Positions 28,882 through 42,076 of a stretch of 64,000 nt of DNA are shown here, piece after piece. This DNA is from Carallia brachiata (lineage: Eukaryota; Streptophyta; Magnoliopsida; Malpighiales; Rhizophoraceae): assembly GCA_021464245.1 (NCBI GenBank), contig JADCRB010000046.1:310001-374000 (forward strand), read 5' to 3'. The position numbers and the translations under genes were made by a program. The notes below the pieces were generated by a model, which saw only the letters and a list, made by a program, of their open reading frames with translations, searched no databases and was not told the DNA's origin. Within the stretch, counting starts at the first letter, position 1. Each line of letters starts with the position of its first letter.

Positions 28882-31833
28882 CTACACTCTTCCGACAGGG
28901 GAAAAGGGTGGACTTGGAGTGTATTTCACAGGCGGCGCTTCCTTGGGAACAGCGGCCTTAGTCTTCTCTATCCCTCCACTTACGCGGGGATCGTGTGAAA
29001 CCATTTTATCGGACAAGCTGTTCTCTTCTTCTGAATCAGATGATTTCTGACAGCTTAGAAGTGTGACACAGATGAAGAACGCTTGCAAGGAAGACAATGA
29101 CGGACTGAATTGGACTTTATACATTCCGTTCTCAACTGGAAGAAAGCTGAAGACTGGCTTCTTTTCTTGAGCTTCCTCCTCCTCCCTACATGGACATCAA
29201 AGAAGAAATGTGTTAATATTGCGAAAATTGTTGTCAAAAATATTCTCCTGAACCATAATTACAGGTACCTGGACAAAAAGTTCAAAATGGTCTGATGCGA
29301 AGCAACCTTCAGATGTCCGTGAAATCTTACAACATCTCTTTTCGTTGCAGAGAACTTGTAGATGACAACCAACATCCCAGCCTCCACAATCACACGATCC
29401 ACCAGATTTCCATCGTTGAATTAGTGGTGAAGGAACTCCTCTGTTTGGCAAGCCATGAATACCATCTGGAAGTACAATGGTGACATTATGATTGGGCTCA
29501 CTTGCACCCAAGTTGCAAGAACGTTCATTATCTGGCAGACACCCCGAAAAGCCTTTTTCCATCATATTTACATATTTAGCACAATGTCGCATGCCAAGGC
29601 TTGGAATGTCATTAGGTGTCTTGACAACAGCAGCTGCAAGCTCCCTAGTTGGCATGAACCCCATAGATGGCTGATCGCTTGTCTTAGCTCAACGCCAAAC
29701 AAGACGGACTCACTCACTGTATACTGGCTGTTGGAGTTCTGTTCAGTCAAATAGTCTAAAGAAGAGCTATGAACCTTCATCTGGCCAACCACATTATACA
29801 TGTAACCACGACTCTTCTCTTTATTGGCATGATCTATCCAGATGCCAATCTTTTTCTTGGATTCATCAATGGTATAGAATGTATAGTGACAGCCTAGATC
29901 TTTTTTCTCAGGTGATATGAGATTCTTCATAGGGGCTGCAAAAATGCTGCTTTTGTTGTTGACTACAAATCTGAAGAAAGGAAGTCCATTCCTTGTAGTA
30001 AGCTGAAGGAAAGCTTGTACATCATGCTTCTCATTCTGAAGCAGTTCAATGGTACTTAGTGTCTTCAAACCATAGGAATTCGAGCTTACTTTTGATGACC
30101 GATCAGTTTCTGCAACATGGAGAGGATTTTGGGCTTTGGACTTCAGGATTGGGTCCAGCATCCTTCTTAAGGGGCTGGATCTTCCTCTGCTACACGTGCT
30201 TGCCCTCTCTCTGTTTGTATTCTCTAGACTAACTGAACAATCAGATGTTATAGGACCAGACTTCACTGACACATATGTAGAGCTCACTTGAGGGATGGAT
30301 GAACTCTCCTTGAAGCTGAAACTTCTTGACATCCGCCTAAAACTGAAACTGAACCGGCGATTTGGTGATGGATGTCTGCCTCTCCCACTTTCCAGTTCAG
30401 CCGTTTCCCGGTTCAACGCCTTTAATGTTTCAACCATGTTTACTTCAGTGGTCTCCAGGATGTTCTTTTGTGGTGCAATTGGACTCTTATGCAGGCCTAC
30501 TGATGCATTAGACACGTCAGAGGGCACGTCCACACTGAGTTTTGGACAAAGGCTGTGCCATTGTGCCAAGTTCCTTGGCAGTCTCAATGCTAGAGGGGGG
30601 TAAGCATGAGTGGGGAATTTCTGGATGGAGTTGTGAAGTATGAACATCCTCACTGCAAATGTCAGTGAAGCTGCTCTGATCTGCTTCTATCAAATTCGCA
30701 GTGAATGATCTTCTTGAGTCCTCTGGGGAGCAATTTCTAGATAGCGCTCTGGGTAAAAGAAGAATAACTTTCTCCTTCTTGCCAGTTTGAACTCGAGAAG
30801 AAAGATCAATTGCCGATGCTTGCAACTCCTCCAATTTCTTCTTGCTTTTACCATTGGCAACATCTTTATTTTCCTTTGGACTGTAATGGTCAACAACTTT
30901 CGGCTTCGCAGAAGAAGCTCTATTGCTTAAACTGTCATTAGAGTCTAAAGCTTTTCTCTTTATATCTGAATCTTGCACCTTCTGAACTGTAATCCGGGCT
31001 TCACCATCACAAGCAGTTGCGCCTGCCGTGGGCTTGGCTAGATTCCCATCATATCTAGAGTTCATTGACCAATCTCCAACTTTGGAATTGATCTTCTGAT
31101 TTAAACCCATTGTCTTCTCCTTCTCGAGAATTACTCCTGAATTAATTTTGCCCAAGGACTTGTAGGTCCACTTAACCTTCTTTTGTCCATCCATACCACT
31201 ATTTGTAGAAGTTTCAAAATCTTGGAAGCGCATAACACTCTGGATGGCCTGTTTGCCACCTCGAGATATGCGATCATTACTGGAAGATTTAGAGCTTGAA
31301 CCAGGAGAATGAACCTGCTTGCTTTGACGGGTAAGAGTCTCATTCCGAATAGCCGTAGAAGAAGTGGATGACCCTGCCACTTTACTTGACGTGTTACAGA
31401 CTGCCAATGGTGCACTGTTGCCATTGCTAGCTGGGGTATCCTTTTTGTTGCATTTCCACTTTTCTAAACGTGCCCAATCCAGAACACCAATATTTAAAGC
31501 CTTATCTTGTATGCTTTCCTCTCTCTCCAAGTGCCGAAGATAGCCAGGCAGATAAGACATGTGCTTGACAAGTTCATCACCTTTTGTTACCTTGGCCTCA
31601 ACAGACTGCTGCCAGTGGTTCCTTGAAGTTTTTGGTTGGGTCGATATACTGCCATTTGTGCGTTGTCTAAGTTCATGAGGACGATTAACACATGGTTGAC
31701 TGACATAATATCTTCCCCTGAACTTTTCTTTATGCTTTACACCCAGCTTTGCTTGGTTTGGAAGTACCTTGTCCTTCATTATCATGGAAGGTCGCTGTTG
31801 TCTCGAGCACTTGAGGTCTGAATTGGTTGCCAT
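28882..31833 (-). CDS. DUF3527 domain protein with two compensating frameshifts
   Basis: Coding exons are 29269-31833 and 28882-29181 (minus), about 950 residues in total. The protein function is unknown; plants have several members. The start is chosen at MATNSDLKCSRQQRP because the family usually opens with a similar N/D-L-K motif and the upstream frame closes quickly. Visible family marks are SYLPGYLRHLEREESIQD, VLDWARLEKWK, the Ser/Arg stretch around FSFSFRRMSRSFSF, the domain core (LPFFRFVVNN, then YTFYTIDESKKK), the Cys-rich CDCGGWDVGCHLQVL, and the C terminus SPPFSPVGRV. Translation changes frame twice: an apparent extra base in a C6 run near 30595-30600 (G6 on the plus strand), and an apparent missing base near 29682-29686 (LRQA then DQPSMGFMP). 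The net change is zero. The last intron uses a GAG|GAG acceptor at 29182; the alternative AG four bases upstream would break the frame. Confidence 0.85.
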
Positions 31834-33430
31834 TTCCCTAGAAATTTCTGATTGCGCACTACTTGACAGTGTGTTAGAAGGCAATTTTCCCACAGCCGCA
31901 TTTTATCTGCAGAGGCACAAATGCAAACAAACAATGTTTTTTCATTCACTTCCTGCACTTTCACTTCTTCATAGAGTTGACGCGATTACAAGTCACTAAA
32001 GTAAATTGATGTATTCTTCTTCTTTAAATATGTGAAAGGAATACAAATAGTAATGAAGAACCAAACATTTCTGATTCAGTTATATTGCCAAGTTCACGAA
32101 GTGATGACACAAGCAATAAGTACAATTACCTAATCTGTAAGGCTAGTCACTGCCGTTCTGGCAGAGGGGACAGAATTGGAAGACAAAGGGCAATTAGAAT
32201 GACAGGAGAATAACTACTGGGCATATCAATTTCCATGACCAAGTTATTGAATGGAATTCAGCGGATATTTCACAGAGAAATCCAGCCATTGAACTATTAA
32301 GCTGCCGTTGAGAAAATTCAATTTTTTTCCCAAAAGGCGCAGGAATTCCAACAAACATGAACCGGGAAAAAAAAAACAAAAAAACAAAAACCCTGAAATA
32401 CAGCTTAGAGCAAACTTCAGGCATCGATAAAAAATTGCTAGCCTTCCATTTGCCTCCACCATAAAAGTCTTAATTAATCAGTAGAAAAAGTTTGTTTCTA
32501 TCTAATAATTTCAATATTAGCTGAAAACTACTGTCAAAGTCAGCGAACAAAACATCACTCACAAAACAGAGATCCCTGCCTCTCAATTTCTTGATATCAT
32601 TGCTCTATGGATCTCACTATTCTTATTAATCTCTCAGATCTAATTAAAACTAAACAATGAAAGAGAAAAAAAAAAATCGGTCAGTATTAGGAGCATCAAC
32701 AAGGAAACAGAAAGAAATAATCACCGAAACTCCGGATTTGTCGCTCTGATTTCCCTCGCCATAATTTCAAGGAAGGACAGTCATTTCGTGAACAATGTAC
32801 GCCAGCTGTTAACTAACTTGTTTTTTTCTTTTTATATTTTTAAATTTCAAAAACACACAGAACAATACTCAATTCACTTTCTCATATATCCAGTCTTTTC
32901 CCTCCGGTTTCTCGACAACCAAACGGAGCAAAAGACGCGAAGATAAAATAGCTTAATTTGCAAAAAATTAAAAAAAAAAGGAAAAGTTTCTGACTTTTCT
33001 ATAGGATTAGGAGGGAGAACTTACCGGCGGAAAACGCGGGAGAAAACGGAGGCTCGCGCGAGAAGAAAAAAGGTACATTGTGCAAGAATAGCTGATCCCG
33101 ATAAAGATCCGAAACGTAAAGCAGTCAGTAAAAACGAAAAAAATAAAAAAATAGACGGAAAAATCTTTGAGCTGAACGTAGATTATAAGCAAAGAAAAGA
33201 ATTACCACTACGGGGAGTTCAAGAGCATTAATTAATCTTCTTTTTCTCCTTCTTGGTTATCGTATGCGCTCGTTGTTTCGTTTTCTTCAAGAAACCGACA
33301 CACCGGTGGAGAGAGAAAGAGATTCAGTAGAGCGGAGGGAATGTGAATTGATGGTGAGAGTGTCCAGTTTCAGTGCAAGAGAGAGCAGAGAGTGAGAGTT
33401 GAAAGGGGAGAAGGCGTTTCGTTTTGTTTT
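31834..33430 (-). promoter_or_regulatory. DUF3527 gene 5' UTR with intron, and promoter-proximal CT tract
   Basis: A non-coding exon appears to end at 33025 with a strong GTAAGT donor. A downstream 5' UTR exon starts after the CTGCAG acceptor at 31907-31912 and leads to the ATG at 31833. GA-rich DNA at 33305-33400 reads as CT on the sense strand and probably lies at the transcript start. An intron of about 1.1 kb within a plant 5' UTR is common and often enhances expression. Confidence 0.55.
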
Positions 33431-36400
33431 CAATCGGATGGTTGAAAAGCGTAGTAGGCAACCGTGGCCCGCCCGCTCTTAATTTAAGACTTATTAATAT
33501 TATTTAATCAATTTAAAAGAAATTTATTTAAATTTTAAAATATTTAAATGATGAAGTTTTTTTATAAATTAAATAAAATAAAAATAATTATTTATTGATT
33601 TTAATTTATAAATAAAATAATCAAAATATAAATATTCTTTTATTTAAAAAAACATATTAGACAAATGGGCAGTAGTAGGCGGCAATTTGTGGTCCCACGA
33701 ATACGATTTCTTTCTCCATAGCGAATCCCGAAGTGGTGGGACCCAGGGATGGTGACGCCGATTTCATTTCAGCCGACCCCTATGCCCGGAGAGTCAAAAG
33801 CTGACTGCCCGACCGCATTTCTCTTTGTTGAAAAACCTTTTCACTGCCACCACGGATGTGGATGGGTTAATCCTTATTATAAACGATCATAAGGCCGAAT
33901 TTGGGTTTAATTATTGTCTTTTTACCTAAGCTTTTCCAATTTTTTTAATTGAATTAATTAAAAAGTTTGAGATCTACTACATGTCTAATCTAGTCATTGT
34001 CAGGCCAAATGCCCCCTCCAAAGCAAATTCTGTTTTTTTTTAGTTGGAAAAAAAAAGTTATTAATAAAAAAGTTTGAAACATAAATTTAAAATTTTACTT
34101 TAAATTTTAATTTAGTGGGTATTAAATTATACCTAATAATTTAAAGAAATTCTATAATCTTTAATACAGTAACTGGACTGTTCCATAATGTTCAAGAGCT
34201 TGGCGCCAAGAAGAAACTACCCGTCTATGTTGAGATGAGCTCAAAAAAAAAAGTCGAAATCTGTGTGATTATATATCTTTTTATCGTATCTATTAGTTAA
34301 TGTTAAAGTCACTTGACATTTTATTTCACCTTATAACTAAACAACGAAAGAACTCACTGGAACTAATGAACAACGTATCAGATCGCCAATGAAGTTATTA
34401 CCACAGCTGGTAATTGCGTGACTAGGTAGCACGTACAATTTGAGGTTTAATCATAGTCCAATATTTGGCAACTGCAACTGAGCAAAATCAGGTCCCAGTT
34501 CTAGCTGCTGTACCTGTACCTCATGACAAAAAGTCATCAAGGCATTGAAAAATAGGAGCCTATCACTGTTCTGAGCAGTGCCCGGCTTTTGGGGAAAAGA
34601 GCAGAACCCCACACAAATGCATAAACGCAAGAAAATCTCGACAACTTGTGCGCCAAAAATTGTGGGAATCACTTTGTCCAATATCTTCTCACATTATTAT
34701 CCACTTTCTGATCTCCACCTCTTTGATGCTTGTCGTATTCCAATCTTGGCATGCATTGTAAGCCCCACATCACTTTACTCACCTTTGCGGTAAGGGATGA
34801 TGGCTGTGTCCGATCCTTGAACTTTGTTAAAGAGGAACAAGAAAAGAAAAAGATCCTAATTCAACCGGAAGAAGAATAAACGTTCTAACACCTCCACTGT
34901 GTCCTCCTGTTAAAAATGATAAAATGTCGATGTTGGGAGAGGAGGGGGGGGAATTTATATATTTTTAATTTTTGGGTGTGTGGAGGGAGTTTGGTTAGAG
35001 AAATTGAAAGGTCTTTCCCTTGTGAAAATTTGTCTGTGGCGCTTGCTAAAACAAATCATTATTTTCCTTTTAAAAAATTGCTTTGTGAGATTTTTAACTA
35101 AGATCAAGATAAATTTGAAATAATATAAACTACTGAATAATTAAATTTGAGAAAAAAAAATGTAAGCTATTAAATGTCTTCAGTTAACTACGCTACCATT
35201 TTGATACATTGTACAACATAAAAGACAGTGGAGCTAAAACGAAAAGAGTTTCCTTTTCCAACAGTTAAAACCGCGGGCGACCCAGCCCATATTTCTCTTT
35301 AGATTCGGCTTACAGGCCCAATTGATTGAGGCAGACTGGTCCATGTCTCTGTTCATGCTGGATGGTTAGCACTATAGGATAGCCCAAGGAGTCGTAGAAA
35401 ATAACGCTTGCTATTTTTCATTTTTTTTAGTAAATAAAATTTTATATCATACAAATTTATTTATTATATGATGTAATATGATAATAAGTTATAAAAAAAG
35501 AGCCAAATTAAAAATTTTCATACAAAAAAACCCATTCACGTTGAATGGTATGTTTGATTTGAGAAAATTTGATAAGAAAAAAAAATATTAGAAAAGTTTA
35601 GTTAAAAAATATTATCATTATTATATTATTTTTTTACAAATTTTTTTTTACAACTTTTTCATCAATTTAAATAACAAACTTTTAATTTTTCTCTCATAAA
35701 TTACTATTTATTTTTTTATCTTTTTTTTTTCACAACATTTTTACTAATATAAATAATTTTATTTTTTTATAATTTTCTTTCTCGTAATGGTAACAACTAA
35801 CAATTCAAAGACAGCACAAATGTCAGCAATCTGAAGTTGGCTTCCTATTTTCCTCTTCGACTTTGTTTTGAATTTCGCAATGGGTAAGTTATGGCAGTTG
35901 AGACTGGCCCATGAAACAAGGATTGCGTATAGTTATACCCATCGATGTATCCACTTTTTGCCGTCGATGAAATGCAGGTTCAAGAAATCATGGGACTAGT
36001 AGATTGGGTTTACCGAACGTAGGACGTACGATTCGACAGTTGTTCAATCTTGACCCTACTGTTATTTTAAGTGATTATTAAATAATTATTATTACATAAT
36101 ATGTTAAATTTATATAATAAATAATTTAAAATATAAAATTTTTAATAATAATATAAAACGTGTTAGATAAAATTATACTACATAATATAAAAATTATAAT
36201 AAGATCAATAAAAAAATATAAAAAAATTTATTCATCAATTTAAAATCCACGAAAACTACGTAATAGCCAAAAAGTATTTGCCTTTTATAAAACCCAAAAT
36301 GTTTGCCATTAACGTCACTGCCCCAAATGTATTTGTCACTCCAAATCAGATGCATTAACTAGTACAAGCACGACTCATATTTAAAATTAAAATAAAAAAA

Positions 36401-37326
36401 ATTAGGCAACAAACCTTAAACTATTGTTAAAAAAATAAAAATATTAAAATTTTCCATCAAGTTAAGTGTAATGATCTACCTATTTTTTTAATTTTAATTT
36501 TTATTTAATAATATAAAATACATCACCATTTCATAATAATTTTTTATTTATAGAAGTTAGAAATAATATTTATATGATATATTTATTTAAATTTCAACCA
36601 AAAATTATATGTGATATAATATTTTGTATGTATTTTTTATTAAATTTAATATTTCACTTTTGCAATTAGTTATTTTAAATTTCAAGTTAAAATATTTAAT
36701 AAAAAAAAATAATATTTTTTGATATTTTATTTAAATGTTATATTTATTTATTTATAAAAATATATGATGACACTATTTAACAACCATAAATGATATAGGC
36801 ACTACTCAATTCAAACATAACTAATAATTTAGACATATCACAATTTAAATATGATTAATGATTTATACACGATAAGGTGAGTAACTTAATAATGTTACAG
36901 TAAATGGTTCAGATATAATACAGTGAGCAGCTTAAATATAGTACTACACGAACCTATAATTTTTATGAATTATGTCATGTTTATTATCTAGATTTCTAAA
37001 TACGACACAAAAGACAAATAAACTATCTCAAAACACAGCACACAAATAAGTGAATTTAAAAAAATTGACATATCTATCCCTATTGGTTGTAATTTCCTCG
37101 TTTAAAAATAAAAATAAGCAATTTTTGATATAAAAGGAAAATTTTATAACCTTTAATAAGCACGAGTACATTAAGTACAGAATTAAAGAGACATACATGC
37201 ACAAATGGTCCAAGTCAAGGATCATCAATTCACCCAGTACAAATGACACAACACTACTCGAAAACTCTGGAGAAAAGGGGCCTAGAGAAGAGATGGCTGA
37301 AGATGTTTGGGGAGAAACCGGGAAAG
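33431..37326. other. AT-rich spacer
   Basis: Mostly low-complexity AT DNA. A GC-normal segment at 34450-34800 contains short frames on both strands but nothing I recognise. A truncated copy of the 3914-4265 MITE lies at about 35546-35800. Confidence 0.5.
35546..35800. mobile_element. Truncated Tourist-like MITE
   Basis: Begins tggtatgtttgattt, matching the terminal repeat of the element at 3914. The interior shares blocks such as ctcataaattactatttat and lines of poly-T with that copy. I find no matching right terminus, so the 3' end appears lost or badly diverged. Confidence 0.5.
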
Positions 37327-37746
37327 TCAGCCGCTGATCTCAACGGACCTGACCTCAGGCCTTTTCTCCTCGGCTTTGGGAATGACGACAGTCAACACTC
37401 CGTTCTCCATTGACGCCTTCACATCACCAACTTTGGCATTCTCCGGCAGCCAGAATCTCCTTACGAACTTCCCACGGCCCCTCTCGACGCGGTGCCACTT
37501 ATCGTTCTTGACCTCCTTTTCAACGCTTCTTTCTCCACTGATCTGAAGAACTCGTCCTTCTTCAATCTCAACCTTAACTTCCTCTTTCTTCAGCCCTGGA
37601 AGGTCAGCCTTGAAGACGTGGGCTTCCGGGGTCTCTTTTCAATCCACTTGGGCGTTAGCAATCGATGATATTTCGTTGCTTGAGCCAGTCGGGGACCAGA
37701 TATCAGTAGAGAATGGGCTCCCAAACACGGAAAGAATCAGAGACAT
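37327..37746 (-). pseudogene. Class I small heat-shock protein (HSP18-like) with an in-frame stop
   Basis: Cytosolic class I small HSPs are ATP-independent chaperones that form oligomers. Read on the minus strand from ATG at 37746, the product begins MSLILSVFGSPFS and ends in SVEISG before the stop at 37327; 139 codons, shorter than the usual 150-160 because the N-terminal arm is short. Codon 36 (37639-37641) is TGA where the family has Trp ([11 protein letters not shown]). The frame then continues uninterrupted through the alpha-crystallin domain: [47 protein letters not shown] and [11 protein letters not shown]. One G-to-A change explains the stop. A TATA box (tatata around 37849-37856, minus sense) lies about 100 bases upstream of the ATG. 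Either a very young pseudogene or a base-call error. Confidence 0.85.
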
Positions 37747-39780
37747 TTTCTCAAGAGGGAAGTTTCGCTCGATTTCTTGATCACTCTGTGTATATACAAG
37801 AGGGTAATTTGCTTTGCTATTGATGGGTTCAGTTGGAGATCGATGGCATGATATATAGGAACTTCCGGACTCGGGGAAATTCAGGAGTGACGTTTCTGGG
37901 CTTTTGTCGTTGTAACCATAGAAGCTGAAATTTTCTTTTTTTTTTGGTTTGAGATGGTTCGTGTTTAGTTTAATAGACTGATTAATTTAAATTTACTTGA
38001 TTAAAATGTTAAAAGGTTAGTAAAAAGTAGTAAAATTTTTTTAATAAATATTTAATACGACTGTATTTTAAAGAATTTAAACTCAAAACTTTTATTTAAA
38101 CAATCACAAATTCCTGTTATTTTCTAGTTTCATCTGCAACCTTCCAAGCCCTTACGTGGCCATAGCTTATTATTAGATTTGGAAGCTCTTTTATTCCCTC
38201 ATTTTTATTTTTTTATTTTTTTTATTTTTATTTTTATTTTTTGTCTATAAAGAACTTCATTGAATATTTTTTTAAAAAAATAAAATTTAATAAAATTTGA
38301 AGTTTTAACTACTAATTAATAAACAATCCTTTAAACAATTGAATAAATACTCAACCTTACTTTCCCTTTTTTAGAATTAGAAACTACCAGACACTGTTTG
38401 GGCATTTTTTCGGACTCTAAGCCTTGGGTTGTTGGACAATTGCAGGACCACAATAAAAGTATGAACAGTTCAGTGTTCTAGTATAGGATAATGGGCTTTT
38501 CATATCGGCTATCAAGATGGAAGCGCTCGGTCTCCATCTTGAGCCTAATGAAATGGGTCAGGATTCGCCGTGCTCAAAATTCTGAAGGCCGGTAAGCCCG
38601 GTCATCATTACTCATCATGTACGTTCGTAACGGGGACGCCACTTTTGGAGCCCCATTCCGTTTTTCTCTGGTGAATCCACATAATTTTTCAAATGCAAAG
38701 ATTGACAGTAAGGAGAATCAGCACATGTTTTCAAGCGGTTTGTTAAAAGATGAATTACACGTGGGAATTGTCACGTATTATTAGATAAAATTATATAATT
38801 ATTTATTATTATGTATATAAAATCACTTAATATTATTTTTATTAATTAATGAGTAGATAACTTTATTTTTCTTGATTTGGAGGAGAGCTAGTGCCTAGAA
38901 GAGGAGGGGGAGAAAAGAGGGTGGTGGAGATCGATCTTGCTATGCCTTTGACCACAAATACCACTGATGTCGCGATCAAACACTTTCTTTTAGAATCAGT
39001 ACAGATTGCTAAAACTTTGTAGGTGACAATTGCAACGGTACGAAACTATATTTGTGAGTCACGGTGCGGCGAATACCAAAAAAGATGTAAATTATGAATC
39101 ACGTTTCTCGGTCCAGAATTTCCATGGTCGGCAAGGCAGACCACAAAGCAAAATCCAGGAATCAAGCACATATTGTTTTCTTGGACACTAAAACAGCAGA
39201 GCTGACACAGCTTCTTTGCGGTGCTGCACCTAAAAAGAAAAAGAAAAAGAAAAATCCACGCTAAATCTCTACGTGGCACAATTCCCTTCATATATGGCCC
39301 TACCAAATCCCATTTTCCACTAAGAATCCAAAAATTCATTAAGATGAACTATAATATAATCAATTGAATGAATTTTATAATTATATGATTATTTTTTATA
39401 ATAAAAATTAACAAAAAAATACCTTATTTTTATTAATTTTTTATTATAAATAATAATCTTACAGTTATACAATTAAATCGAATACATTAATTACACTGTT
39501 ACTGATCTTGATCGAATTTTTCCACGTTTGTGCATGTTTTTTTTTTTCTTTTTTTGTTACTGGACAATAACGTATTCTCTTTCCAACATGAGTTTGCTTC
39601 CAATCGAGTTATTGCACAATTGCAGTAAAAGGACATGCCCGTCTCACGCCATGGCCACATCTTTTTTCATGCACAGTGTTTCTCTTTATTTTCTTTTTCT
39701 TGTCGATCGGTTCACGCTGTGTCAGTTAAAAGCCCCCTCGACTAACGTCGTATTTATCAGATTAAGACAGAGCCACCAAA
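37747..39780. other. Spacer between the sHSP and first COPT gene
   Basis: The left 150 bases are the sHSP promoter. The remainder is AT-rich with one mixed-composition part (38380-39340) lacking any recognised gene. The final part is the upstream region of the first copper-transporter gene. Confidence 0.5.
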
Positions 39781-40260
39781 ATGGGAATTGAGATGATGCC
39801 ACACCACGGCACCACCGTGTCTTCGCTGACGTCGGCGTGGAACGCTACGGGCCTTCACGTGCACCGCAGAATATTGATGCGTATGTCCTTCTCTTGGGGC
39901 CACAAAACGGAGTTCCTCTTCCCGGGTTGGCCCGGTTCGGACTCGCCCGGCATGTACGCTTTGAGCTTAATCTTCGTCTTCGCCCTCGCCGTTCTCGTGG
40001 AGTATATAAACTACTGCAGCATCATCAAGCCCGGCACCGGCAAGGTCGCCGCGGGGTTCTTCCAGACTGGGCTGCACTCCGTTCGTTCTGGTCTCTCTTA
40101 CATGGTGATGCTCGCCGTCATGTCGTACAATGGCGGCGTCTTCCTTGCCGCCGTCGGTGGCCACGCTGTCGGGTTCTTGCTATTTGGAAGTCGGGCTTTT
40201 AAGAAGTCCAGTGGGCCGGGCTCCGAGAAGACCCCGGATCTTCCTCCCACGAAAGTGTGA
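39781..40260 (+). CDS. COPT: CTR/COPT-family copper transporter (first copy)
   Basis: A single-exon frame of 159 residues. COPT proteins form trimeric channels for Cu(I) in the plasma membrane or in internal membranes. The N-terminal region carries few metal ligands (MMPHHG, then MRMSFSWG) compared with the second copy. Three hydrophobic segments are visible at about 57-77, 104-124 and 126-138. The selectivity motif MxxxM is Met110/Met114 in YMVMLAVMSY; the helix-packing GxxxG is Gly127/Gly131 in GHAVG. The start is the first ATG of the frame after an upstream stop. Codons are very GC-rich compared with the surrounding DNA. The downstream neighbour at 42077 is a paralogue in the same orientation. 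Confidence 0.93.
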   Translation: MGIEMMPHHGTTVSSLTSAWNATGLHVHRRILMRMSFSWGHKTEFLFPGWPGSDSPGMYALSLIFVFALAVLVEYINYCSIIKPGTGKVAAGFFQTGLHSVRSGLSYMVMLAVMSYNGGVFLAAVGGHAVGFLLFGSRAFKKSSGPGSEKTPDLPPTKV

Positions 40261-42076
40261 GAGAGGTATGGCTTGAGGGTTTGGTTTGAGCAATTCTACC
40301 AGTGAATTGCGATGGTTATTTCATTTTATTTTCGGGGATTATTAATAATACTTTGATGATGAGATTAAGCAAATTGATATCAAGTTGTTTCCAAATCATC
40401 TAAATTCATGGATGTCATTACTTGGTGAAAAAAATTTAATAGAACTTTTAGTATGCTTTACGTTATTTTGTAAGACCTGTGGCTTTAAGGGAAAGAAGAA
40501 AAATGACTGAGGATACGGGAAATAATGCTAGAGAGTTAAAGTTATGTCCAAATTTGGGAATTGATCTTGTTTGCTTCAACATTTAGATTATTTATATTGA
40601 ACAATAGGATTGGACTACTGAATCACGACTAGTAATCATAATTTTTTTTTTTTTCATAGGGAATCTTATTAGGCATATATCAAGAAAAAATAAAATTTGT
40701 GAAAATTGAACCCCACATGATAATTAATAGACACTGCTTTCAATCATTTCAACAAATATCAACTAGAATTTATTCGGAATTAAACCATGATGGTGATGGG
40801 GTGTCAACGAACTTGAGAAAAAAAAAAATTATTATAGTAAGCTTTGGGTCAGCCTAGTACCCAGCAAGCGGTTTCGGGCCTATACCAAGCAACTCTCTTC
40901 CCGGTTCCCACGATTGAGTACGGGTTTCGACCTGACATAGGCATTGGATTAGTTTTAACTTCTAATCAAAACTGATTGTCAGGGGCCTGGCCCTTTTTTT
41001 TTGTTACCTTTTTTTTTTTTAAAAAAAATGTTGGGACTCCAAAACCATGGTCCAAGACCCAAAAAAAAATCATGCCGAGTATGGCACTTAGATTTTTATT
41101 TCATTGTAAATGACAAGAACAGACGGCTAATTCAAGTTTTAGTCGGAATCAATTTAAAAAAGAGAGAGAGACAGAGAGACTCCATTCAGCAATCCACAAG
41201 GGAATTTCATATGTAAAAGTGCAAATGAACTATTCTTGTTGAAGAAATAAATAAAGAGCCAGGAATATTGTTGGCCCAAATTGATGTTCTTCCATTGCTT
41301 CAGAGACAGTACGTCTTAACATGAACAATTCATTCCATCTGTTACTATTGCAAAGTTCAGGTTTCTACTAGTTTCCTCTGGCTATTGTGGGAAATAAACA
41401 CAATTGCAATCCTAGAAATCAAGGTGGAATATTACTGGTCTTTGTATAATATCTACACCATCAAGTTGAAGAAAACCCTTGCTCAAAAAAAGAAAAAAAA
41501 ATGTTGAAGAAAAACCGAATTTGCTAAGCTATGGAGTCGATAATTACCCAAGTAATGGTCTTCTGTTCTCTTTATCCAACATATATTATATGGAGATAAA
41601 TTTACTAATACAAATTTAGTAAATTCCAATACCAAACCTTTAGCAGTGGATTTGTTCGCCAATGATTTTTTTTTTCTTCCAATTTTCTGTCTGTCTCTGA
41701 AAGTTTTCTTAAGACTGAAGAATAGAATTAGGAAATGGACATTTATTTAGACAGGCTGTGTGACTCCTGATTAGTACTGTAGCTGCAAAGACAAAACATG
41801 GGTCTCCATACAACAACACTTTCCGTAAAGAGGACACTACGTGGATGGTTACAAACGAAGAAACAAAATAACGGACACGGCACATGCCTGAAAAAACTAC
41901 AAGGAGGTCTAGACAAAACCAGATAGAAGATCAACAAAATAAAGTACTTGGAAGTTGTAAATAAGACTGCATATCCCCATTTAAATAAGATTTATCGCCC
42001 AACACAAAAATTTGGTCTTTAAATCTCTCTTTCTCACGTACTCAAAATATCCACAGCACTAGGAGCAAAAACCAAA
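40261..42076. other. Spacer between the two COPT genes
   Basis: Contains the 3' UTR of the first COPT gene. A mixed patch at 40830-40995 with several palindromic-looking GC-rich words is possibly an old TE fragment. The promoter of the second gene follows. No other coding sequence is supported. Confidence 0.5.
41774..42041 (+). promoter_or_regulatory. Cluster of GTAC cores upstream of the second COPT gene
   Basis: GTAC occurs at 41774-41777, 41944-41947 and 42038-42041, all within about 300 bases of the ATG. GTAC is the core of the copper-response element bound by SPL7/CRR1-type SBP factors. Three hits in 300 bases is only modestly above chance (about one per 256), so this is suggestive only. 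Confidence 0.3.
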
